From contig CAYPNF010000035.1 in assembly GCA_964411985.1 (NCBI GenBank), positions 26,077 through 90,076 on the forward strand: 64,000 bases of DNA, given 5' to 3'. Shown piece after piece: positions 57,543 through 64,000 of this stretch; position 1 is the first letter of the stretch, and each line of letters opens with the position of its first letter. Source of the stretch: CAYPNF01 sp964411985. GTDB lineage: Bacteria > Verrucomicrobiota > Verrucomicrobiia > Limisphaerales > J093. A program made the translations under genes and the position numbers. The notes under the pieces are model-generated. The model did not search any database, was not told the DNA's origin, and worked only from the letters and a program-made list of their open reading frames with translations.

Positions 57543-57881
57543 CTTCACGTGCTAGCGACCGAGCGCCATGAATCCCACCGCGTCGACCGTCAGTTATTCG
57601 GCCGAAGCGCCCGCCAGGGAGATCCAGGGGAGGCTCAAGCGATTCTGAGCCTCGAGGATGAACTCTTCCAGAGGCATCTGCCCAAACCGATTCTCCGCTA
57701 CTTAGCCCATTCGGCTAGAAAAGACGGAACTCTCCCGCCTTTCCTCTCACAAATCGCGATCCACCTCGCCCAAAAGGCGGCGGAAAAGCTCGCGTTCAAG
57801 ATGCGAAAGAGTGTGCTCCGCACGGACGACTGGACGGAGGAATCGCTCGGTTTTACGGGTGGCCAGTCAGGCTTGGGTTGA
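57543..57881 (+). pseudogene. C-terminal part of the SecA-like gene after the in-frame stop
   Basis: Same frame as the preceding gene, directly after its TGA. It encodes LHVLATERHESHRVDRQL followed by FGRSARQGDPGE, the universally conserved SecA motif VI region, then AILSLEDELFQRHLPKPILRYLA and ends at GQSGLG. A GTG at 57549 could in theory restart translation, but there is no good ribosome site. Best read as the detached end of one SecA gene. Confidence 0.85.
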
Positions 57882-57972
57882 CTCGGACCTGAAGAGCGCG
57901 ATGGTCGCAACGTCCCGCTTGAGGTCCGATTGCGGCCGGGCTAGAGTAACAGGAAACGTTGCCCTTTCGCAA

Positions 57973-59403
57973 ATGCCCATGCCAAACCACCCGATTCTTG
58001 CAGCACTGGGATTGCTTGTGTCTCTACTCGCGTGCACAGTCCCGGGGCTCGCCGCCCCCACACGCAGCCCGAACATCCTGTTCCTCCTTGCGGACCAGTG
58101 GCGTGCCCAAGCCCTCGGCCATGCTGGCGACCTTAATGTGCGAACACCCCACCTGGACTCACTCCAGCGGCAGGGCATCCGCCTGGTGAACGCCATCTCG
58201 AGCGTTCCCGTGTGTTGCCCCGCGCGCGCGTCGCTGCTCACCGGCCAAAGAGCTCTGACCCATGGGGTCATTCTCAACGATGTACCCCTACCGTCCGGTG
58301 CCCTTACGATCGCCGAAGTGCTGAGAGCGGCCGATTACGATACCGGATACATCGGCAAATGGCATCTGAACAGCGGCGGACGTTCTGCTTACATCCCGCC
58401 GGAACGACGCCAGGGCTTTGACTACTGGAAAGCGCTGGAATGCACCCACGACTACAACCGCTCCTACTACTACGCGGAGGGTCCCCAGAAGCTTCTTTGG
58501 GAAGGCTATGATGCTGCAGCCCAGACCAGAGATGCCCAGGAATAACTGCGCGACCACGCTGCCAGCACCAAGCCATTCTTCCTCTTTCTTGCATGGGGCC
58601 CTCCCCATGACCCATATCAGACCGCCCCGGAAAAGTACCGGGAAATGTACTCAGCCGCCACACTGAACCTATCTCCCAACGTGCCCAGGGAAATCCAAGA
58701 TAAGGCACGCAAGGCTCTTGCCGGGTACTACGCTCACTGCAGCGCCTTGGACGACTGTGTAGGGCAACTACTACAGACTCTTCGCGAAACGGGGTTGGCC
58801 GACAACACCCTGGTCGTCTTCACCTCGGACCACGGTGATTTGCTGGGCGCTCACGGCGGTTTCAACAAACAGCAGCCGTACGATGAGTCCATTCGCATAC
58901 CGCTTCTCTTTCATTGGCCGAAAGGGCTAGGCACCACCTCTCGTCGCCTCGAGGCCCTGATTGGCCTGGAAGACATCATGCCCACGATCCTAGGCTTGTG
59001 CCGTATACCGATTCCCAAAGCAGTCGATGGGCTTGACTTCAGTCGCTATCTCCGAGGCGGCCAGGATCCGTCGGACGGTGCCGTTGTGGTGTCCTCAGTC
59101 GCCCCGTTCGGCCAATGGGAACGGCGCTCTGGAGGCCGGGAATACCGTGGTCTTCGCACCAAGCGCTACACGTACGTCCGCGACTTGACTGGGCCTTGGC
59201 TCTTGTTCGACAACGAGGCCGACCCCTACCAGTTGCACAACCTGGCAGGAGACAACAAGCACGCCAAACTCCAGGCGAAACTCGAGAGCCAATTGACCCG
59301 TAGACTGAAACAGGATGGCGACCTTTTTCTCCCAAGCGAGGCTTACATCAGGAAGTGGGGTTATGCCGTTGATGAACACGGCACCGTACCTTACCCACCC
59401 TGA
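57973..59403 (+). pseudogene. Sulfatase interrupted by in-frame TAA
   Basis: ATG 57973 opens a signal peptide (ILAALGLLVSLLACTVPGLA). Codons 1-190 encode a sulfatase N-terminus: NILFLLADQWRAQ, active-site CCPARASLLTGQ with Cys81, GYIGKWHLNSGG. Codon 191 is TAA (58543-58545). The frame then continues without a break: LRDHAASTKPFFLFLAWGPPHDPY, then TLVVFTSDHGDLLGAHGG (second metal site), RIPLLFHWP and the usual C-terminus (LRTKRYTYVRDLTGPWLLFDNEADPYQLHNLAGD). About 477 codons in all, a normal length for the family. Residues on both sides of the stop fit the family, so one substitution (for example TAC or TAT to TAA) explains it. First of three sulfatases in a row. Confidence 0.88.
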
Positions 59404-59420
59404 TCCATCCCCTGCCCTCT

Positions 59421-60881
59421 ATGCGATACTTGCCAATGATCCTGGCTCTGCTTCTCACCTGCAGTTCCCAGGCAAACAACGCAAAACCTCCGCCCAAACC
59501 CAATATCATTTTCATCCTCGCGGATGACCTTGGAATCAACGATCTGGGCTGTTACGGACGCCTTGATCATCGCACTCCTCATCTCGATCGACTCGCCTCC
59601 CAAGGTGTCCGTTTCACCTCCGCTTACTGCGCCCAACCTATTTGCTCACCATCTCGGGCGGCATTACTAACCGGGAAGACTCCTGCCCGGCTTCGGCTGA
59701 CGACTTACCTCCCGGGACGTACCGACCGCATTTCCCAGAAAGTGCTTCATCCCGAAATTCAGATGCAGGTCCCTCTGGCGGAGAAGATGATTCCACGCTA
59801 TCTGAAGGAGGCTGGATACGTCTCGGCAGCGATTGGAAAATGGCACGTCGGTGGCCAGGGATTCGGCCCTTTGGATCACGGATTCGACTCTTACCACGCG
59901 GGTCAGGCTAACACCAAACCCTCCGCGACGGAGGGCGGTAAAGGTGAGTATGACCTGACGGCCGCAGCGGAGCGGTTCATGGAGACCCATCGACACCGCC
60001 CCTTCTTCCTCTACCTGGCGCACAATTCCCCCCATATTCCGTACGACGCCCCTAAGGACCGCATCGAGAAGAGCCGGGGAGCCTTCGAGCCGGTCTACGC
60101 AGGAGTGATTGAAACGTTGGATGACAGTGTCGGTCGCCTGCTGGCCAAGTTGGACGAGCTAGGCTTGTCAGAGAAGACGATGGTGATCTTCACCTCGGAT
60201 AATGGAGGACTTCATGTTCCCGAAGGCCCGCATGCCAGGGTGACTTACAATGCTCCTTATCGAGCTGGCAAAGGCTTCGTCTATGAAGGCGGCCTGCGCA
60301 TCCCGCTGATCGTCCGATGGCCGGGTCATGTGACCGCGGGCAAGGTGGTAAATGCTCCTGTCATCAACACCGATTGGCTTCCTACCTTCCTAGATCTTGT
60401 GGGGATGCCCCTTGCGCAAGGCTTGGACGGAATCAGCCTGGCCCCTTTGCTGACCCACGACCGGCCTCCACCTAAGCGAACCCTGTTCTGGCATTTCCCC
60501 CATTACACCAATCAGGGCAGCCGCCCCTCTGGCGCCATGAGGGAAGGGAAGTGGATGTTAGTCCAGTATTACGATGAGCCTAAAACGGAACTCTACAACC
60601 TCGAGTCCGACCCTGGAGAGCATCGCGACCTTTCTGCGCGGAACCCTCGACGCGTTCGCCGTATGAGCGACGCCCTCGCGGCTTGGCGGTTGGGTGTCCA
60701 AGCTCAGGAGAACCGCCCTAATCCCAACTTCGATCCGGCCCTGTATCGCTCGCTCTACGTCGACGTCGACGCCAGTCACTTCACACCTCCATCGGCAGAC
60801 CAGAACCAATGGGAAATCATGTGGCGTTGGCGCAAAACCATGGACACCGTCCCAACCTTGACTCCGCTGGCCAAGCCTTAA
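59421..60881 (+). CDS. Sulfatase (Cys-type, CSPSR)
   Basis: 486 residues. Signal peptide at the start (YLPMILALLLTCSSQA). Sulfatase fold: NIIFILADDLGINDLGCYG (metal site), CSPSRAALLTGK with Cys75 as formylglycine precursor, AAIGKWHVGG, FFLYLAHNSPHIPY, TMVIFTSDNGG. C-terminal WHFPHYTNQGSRPSGAMREGKWMLVQYYDE, YNLESDPGEHRDLS. This matches the choline-/arylsulfatase-like enzymes of polysaccharide-degrading Verrucomicrobia and Planctomycetes; the substrate cannot be given. It starts 17 bp after the interrupted sulfatase and 20 bp before the next, so the trio is an operon. Confidence 0.96.
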   Translation: MRYLPMILALLLTCSSQANNAKPPPKPNIIFILADDLGINDLGCYGRLDHRTPHLDRLASQGVRFTSAYCAQPICSPSRAALLTGKTPARLRLTTYLPGRTDRISQKVLHPEIQMQVPLAEKMIPRYLKEAGYVSAAIGKWHVGGQGFGPLDHGFDSYHAGQANTKPSATEGGKGEYDLTAAAERFMETHRHRPFFLYLAHNSPHIPYDAPKDRIEKSRGAFEPVYAGVIETLDDSVGRLLAKLDELGLSEKTMVIFTSDNGGLHVPEGPHARVTYNAPYRAGKGFVYEGGLRIPLIVRWPGHVTAGKVVNAPVINTDWLPTFLDLVGMPLAQGLDGISLAPLLTHDRPPPKRTLFWHFPHYTNQGSRPSGAMREGKWMLVQYYDEPKTELYNLESDPGEHRDLSARNPRRVRRMSDALAAWRLGVQAQENRPNPNFDPALYRSLYVDVDASHFTPPSADQNQWEIMWRWRKTMDTVPTLTPLAKP

Positions 60882-60901
60882 ACCATCCGACCCGCGCGCT
60901 C

Positions 60902-62515
60902 ATGGATAACGTCTCGTTCAGAAAAGTGCCTTTCGCTGTCCTCCTGCTGGCGTTGATCTACCTCCTATGGGCTTCCTCGCCTCTTTATGCGGCACCCCCT
61001 CCTGCGGCGCAGCCCAACTTTCTGATCATCTTGGCTGATGATCTCGGCTACTCTGATTTGGGCTGCTACGGCAGCGAGATCTCTACCCCAAACCTGGATC
61101 GTCTCGCCCGACGCGGCCTGCGTTTCACCCAATTCTACAACACCGCACGCTGCTGGCCTACGCGATCGGCGCTGATGACCGGTTACTACCCTCAACAAGT
61201 GCGCATGGATCCACCGGAAGGCCGCGTCCCCGAATGGACGCGCACGATCCCTCAGTTATTGCGTCCTTTGGGCTACCGTTCCTACCACGCCGGGAAGTGG
61301 CACATCTCGGGCGTGCCCAGGACTTGCGCGGACGGCGCCTTCGACCATTCGTATCGGCTCGAAGACCACGACCGCAACTTCAACCCCAAGAATCTCCTGG
61401 AAGACGATCAAAAACTCCCACCTATCCCACCCAACACGGACTACTACACTGCCACCGCCTTCACGGACCACTTGATTCGCTACCTCCAAGAGCACGCCAC
61501 CCATCATTCCAGTCAACCGTTCTTCGCCTACCTGGCTTTCACCACACCCCACTTTCCCCTGCAAGCCCCATCCAAGGATATCTCCCACTACCGCGACAAG
61601 TACCTGGCGGGATGGGACGCCATCCGGGCAAAACGTTACCGCCGCCAGCAGGAGCTGGGGCTCTTGACCTGCGCCCTTTCGCTTCCCGAACCTGCCATCC
61701 GCGCTCCCAGCGGCGAACCTGGCGTGGAGCAAAAGGTCGATCCGAGGGAGATCGCCTATGCGCTGCCCTGGGACACTCTCACCCCGGACCAACAGCGGTT
61801 CCAGGCAACCAAGATGGCCATCCACGCAGCCATGGTGGATCGTATTGATCAAGAGGTGGGCCGAGTCCTCCGGCAACTGAGATCCATGAAGCAATTGGAT
61901 AATACCCTGATCCTATTCCTTTCCGACAACGGAGCCAGCGCCGAGATCTTGCTTCGTGGTGATGGTCACAATCGTGAGGCAGCTCCAGGATCCGCCGGGT
62001 CCTACCTTTGCCTCGGACCTGGCTGGTCCACCGTATCCAATACCCCCTTCCGCAGACACAAGATCTGGGTCCATGAAGGCGGCATCAGCACGCCGATGAT
62101 TGCGTATTGGCCCAAAGGGATCAGAGCGGGCGGGGAAATGCGGCAGCAGGTCGGTCATGTGGTGGACATTCTGCCTACTTTGATCGAGCTTGCTGGGTCC
62201 GAGCCGGCAGATCGCCCCGCCGGAGCGCCTCCCCTGCCCGGCCAAAGCCTAGCAGCCGCCTTCACCGCAGAGCCAGGTAGGGGGAATGTCAATCCAAGGC
62301 CAGTATTCTTCCACCACGAAGGGAACCGCGCCTTGAGATTGGGGGATTGGAAAATTGTCTCAGCAAGGCTTGATGAAGACCGCTGGTGCCTCTACCACAT
62401 TTCTGAAGACCGACCAGAAAGCATGGACCTGGCTTCACGGTACCCTGACAGAGTAAGCGATATGTCCGCACTCTGGCAACGAATGGAGGACGAGTTTCGC
62501 AGCCAAGCGAAGTAG
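60902..62515 (+). CDS. Sulfatase (Cys-type, CWPTR)
   Basis: 537 residues from ATG 60902; the frame is open upstream but there overlaps the previous sulfatase. Signal peptide VPFAVLLLALIYLLWASSPLYA. Motifs: NFLIILADDLGYSDLGCYG, CWPTRSALMTGYYP with Cys84 as the residue to be modified, SYHAGKWHISG, FFAYLAFTTPHFPL, TLILFLSDNGAS. The C-terminus (FFHHEGNRALRLGDWKIVSAR, LYHISEDRPESMDLASRYP) is typical of arylsulfatase A-like enzymes. Periplasmic or secreted. An inverted repeat at 62569-62600 closes the operon. Confidence 0.96.
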   Translation: MDNVSFRKVPFAVLLLALIYLLWASSPLYAAPPPAAQPNFLIILADDLGYSDLGCYGSEISTPNLDRLARRGLRFTQFYNTARCWPTRSALMTGYYPQQVRMDPPEGRVPEWTRTIPQLLRPLGYRSYHAGKWHISGVPRTCADGAFDHSYRLEDHDRNFNPKNLLEDDQKLPPIPPNTDYYTATAFTDHLIRYLQEHATHHSSQPFFAYLAFTTPHFPLQAPSKDISHYRDKYLAGWDAIRAKRYRRQQELGLLTCALSLPEPAIRAPSGEPGVEQKVDPREIAYALPWDTLTPDQQRFQATKMAIHAAMVDRIDQEVGRVLRQLRSMKQLDNTLILFLSDNGASAEILLRGDGHNREAAPGSAGSYLCLGPGWSTVSNTPFRRHKIWVHEGGISTPMIAYWPKGIRAGGEMRQQVGHVVDILPTLIELAGSEPADRPAGAPPLPGQSLAAAFTAEPGRGNVNPRPVFFHHEGNRALRLGDWKIVSARLDEDRWCLYHISEDRPESMDLASRYPDRVSDMSALWQRMEDEFRSQAK

Positions 62516-62568
62516 AGGTAATCGCGAGCCAAAACCGCTCATCTGGAAGGAGCCTGAACTTCAAGAAA

Positions 62569-62600
62569 GAAAGGCCTGCGATCAAGATCACAGGCCTTTC
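62569..62600. terminator. Inverted repeat between convergent genes
   Basis: GAAAGGCCTG (62569-62578) and CAGGCCTTTC (62591-62600) are perfect inverted repeats around 12 bases. The site lies 54 bp after the sulfatase stop and 54 bp after the stop of the minus-strand PEP-CTERM gene, the position of a shared terminator. T-runs are short. Confidence 0.6.
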
Positions 62601-62653
62601 ATGCTAAATAAGAGGTATCTCCGTTCTGCGTAGCTTAGATCTGGCAGGCGGTC

Positions 62654-63229
62654 TCAGGCCTTCTTCATTCGCCGAACCGCCGCGAATCCAGCCAAGCCAA
62701 GCCCCGCGATCATGGCGTAGGTTTGAGGCTCGGGGACTACGGACCATGTGCCAATGATTTGACCCGGCGAATAGGATCCTGCAAGCGATCCATCCCAGAC
62801 ATCACCGTGGGCACCGCTTGCTGGCAGGTTGGCCATGCCGCTCAGATCAATAGTCATTTCACCCGAGAACGCCCGAGATCCTAAAGCAAAGACGTTCTGA
62901 TGGCCCGGGTCAGTCCCGTACAAATTGAGATCTACCCTAGTGCCCGACCACTCGTCCACCGTCCAACTGCTAAAAACCGAGTTACCTGAAACAACATTGA
63001 TCCCACCCGAACTCGTCGCAGAACCAACACTCGTCGCAGATGTAAAGAACCCCATCAAATCAACTCCCGCAAACTCGGAGGCCCCCGAGCTAATCGAAAT
63101 CTGGGAGGGTGCAGCCATCCCTGTGATTTTCACGGCCGATAAAACGGATATGTCGATCACCAACACTTGCCCTTGCAGGCTTGCAGCAAGGCCAAAGAGA
63201 GCCACAGGCAAACATTTGATAGTATTCAT
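62654..63229 (-). CDS. PEP-CTERM exported protein
   Basis: 191 residues. N-terminal signal peptide (CLPVALFGLAASLQGQ). Middle ~20-155 is a Ser/Gly/Thr-rich beta-type region with no family I can name. The C-terminus is a textbook PEP-CTERM sorting signal: VPEPQTYAMIAGLGLAGFA, then arginines and lysines (VRRMKKA). Sorted by exosortase and possibly released to the cell surface or matrix; not related in its middle part to the PEP-CTERM protein at 48290-48970. No Shine-Dalgarno sequence precedes the ATG. It reads as a single-gene unit with a shared terminator downstream. Confidence 0.92.
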   Translation of the reverse strand: MNTIKCLPVALFGLAASLQGQVLVIDISVLSAVKITGMAAPSQISISSGASEFAGVDLMGFFTSATSVGSATSSGGINVVSGNSVFSSWTVDEWSGTRVDLNLYGTDPGHQNVFALGSRAFSGEMTIDLSGMANLPASGAHGDVWDGSLAGSYSPGQIIGTWSVVPEPQTYAMIAGLGLAGFAAVRRMKKA

Positions 63230-63368
63230 AGGATCATAGGTAACAGCCTACACTCGACACTGGAAGACGCAATTTTATTAACTTTCGTGGCATCCAGTCT
63301 AATGAGCTAAACCGCGTTAGAGTACAGTTTACAATTATTCTTCTGGAATCGCAATAAAGCATTTACCA

Positions 63369-64000
63369 TCAATATGATGGATACACGGCACGATAAAAAC
63401 CCAAACCACCAGCTGCTTCGGAGTACTCGAACTGGCCAGCTGGCCACGTCCCGCCAGTCAAAGGAGCGGTGTGGTTTGCCCGCTTCTCCCAGGTGCCTCC
63501 GATGGTGCTCGTATACTCAATCGTGTAGACCTCACCCGGAGTACCTGCAAACCGCATTAGCACATTTCCATCAACCACTACCGGCCCGTAAACCAACGAT
63601 ATTAAGGAAGAAGGATTGATTGTAAGGGTCACCTGACCTACCGTTGTTCCACCCCCTCCGTCGGAAACCGTGTAGGTGAAGCTGTCGGCACCGACATAAT
63701 CTTTAGCGGGGATGTAAGTGACCATCCCGGCGCTGAGAGTCACGGTTCCACCGGTGCTGCTCGCCGCGCTTACAGCTGTCACGGTCAAAGCGCTTGACTC
63801 GACGTCGGTATCATTGGCCGTCAACTCCGAAGCTGGGAAGCTCATCGTCTTATTGCGGTAGCCCATGTAGCCGTCTAGCATCGCCACCGGCGCGTCGTTG
63901 ACGGGCGTCACCCGGATCCAGACCGTGGCCGGAGTGCTGTCCAACTGGCCGTCATTCACCTTAAACGTGAAACTCGCCACGCCATTGTAATTCGTCGCGG
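63369..64000 (-). CDS. Cadherin-like/tandem repeat surface protein (3' part, cut by window edge)
   Basis: The frame is open to the right edge, so the N-terminus lies outside; the first start-type codon seen (GTG 63980) is internal. At least 210 residues are visible: the end of one Ig/cadherin-like repeat (TFKVNDGQLDSTPATVWIRVTPVNDAPVA), one complete repeat with ELTANDTDVESSALTVTAVS, GTVTLSAGMVTYIPAKDYVGADSFTYTVSDGGG, and a C-terminal ~85-residue module (VLMRFAGTPGEVYTIEYTSTIGGTWEKR) common at the ends of Verrucomicrobia secreted proteins. Such proteins are long calcium-binding adhesin-like chains; size unknown. Confidence 0.9.
   Translation of the reverse strand, partial: ATNYNGVASFTFKVNDGQLDSTPATVWIRVTPVNDAPVAMLDGYMGYRNKTMSFPASELTANDTDVESSALTVTAVSAASSTGGTVTLSAGMVTYIPAKDYVGADSFTYTVSDGGGGTTVGQVTLTINPSSLISLVYGPVVVDGNVLMRFAGTPGEVYTIEYTSTIGGTWEKRANHTAPLTGGTWPAGQFEYSEAAGGLGFYRAVYPSY

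Noticed and set aside
1..64000. tRNA, rRNA, riboswitch, prophage or integrase
   Set aside because: None recognised on reading the sequence and frames; no cloverleaf, rRNA signature, phage gene or att-like repeat was noticed, though short RNAs could be missed by eye.

Overview
The window looks like a chromosomal piece from a Verrucomicrobiota bacterium (possibly a Pedosphaera/Limisphaerales-type lineage). This is inferred from gene content: two PEP-CTERM exported proteins, four sulfatases plus an FGE-like protein, a Reg_prop two-component sensor, ASPIC/UnbV (CRTAC1-like) lipoproteins, a LamG-like repeat protein, and two giant cell-surface ORFs, the first opening with a LEPR-XLL-like N-terminus. 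No rRNA, tRNA, CRISPR array or insertion sequence was recognised.

Layout. 1-3085: a beta-propeller sensor kinase (cut by the left edge) coupled to a NarL-type regulator. 3201-6778: a secreted SUMF1/FGE-like protein and a large sulfatase. 6856-7955: a stand-alone receiver coupled to a DUF4410-type lipoprotein. 8423-9769: a YtrA-type GntR repressor with a perfect operator palindrome and a coupled membrane protein. 9925-15172: two VCBS/ASPIC lipoproteins, one with an added TPR domain. 15355-17835 (minus): a three-repeat LamG/Ig-like secreted protein.

18061-57881 is the centre of interest. Leftwards runs a three-gene unit joined by ATGA overlaps: a PEP-CTERM protein with a cohesin-like look, a 3865-residue protein with a LEPR-XLL-like N-terminus, C-type-lectin-like modules and 15 CARDB repeats, and a 6212-residue protein with cadherin-like, propeller, RHS-like, dockerin and SdrD_B-like modules. 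The second giant has no signal peptide and no Shine-Dalgarno sequence. One -1 shift at a T-run would fuse the two into a protein of about 10,000 residues. Rightwards runs TolC - HlyD - GAF/HlyD - M50/HlyD - SecA-like. I propose this is a dedicated export and anchoring machine for the giant surface protein, with SecA as the only visible ATPase and no ABC transporter.

57973-62515 holds three sulfatases in a row. 62654 to the right edge (minus) holds a PEP-CTERM protein and the end of a cadherin-like repeat protein.

Three genes are interrupted by what look like single-base events: the giant pair (frameshift at 36723-36726), the SecA-like ATPase (in-frame TGA at 57540) and the first sulfatase of the trio (in-frame TAA at 58543). 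They may be sequencing errors, real decay or recoding. This is the main uncertainty in the annotation.
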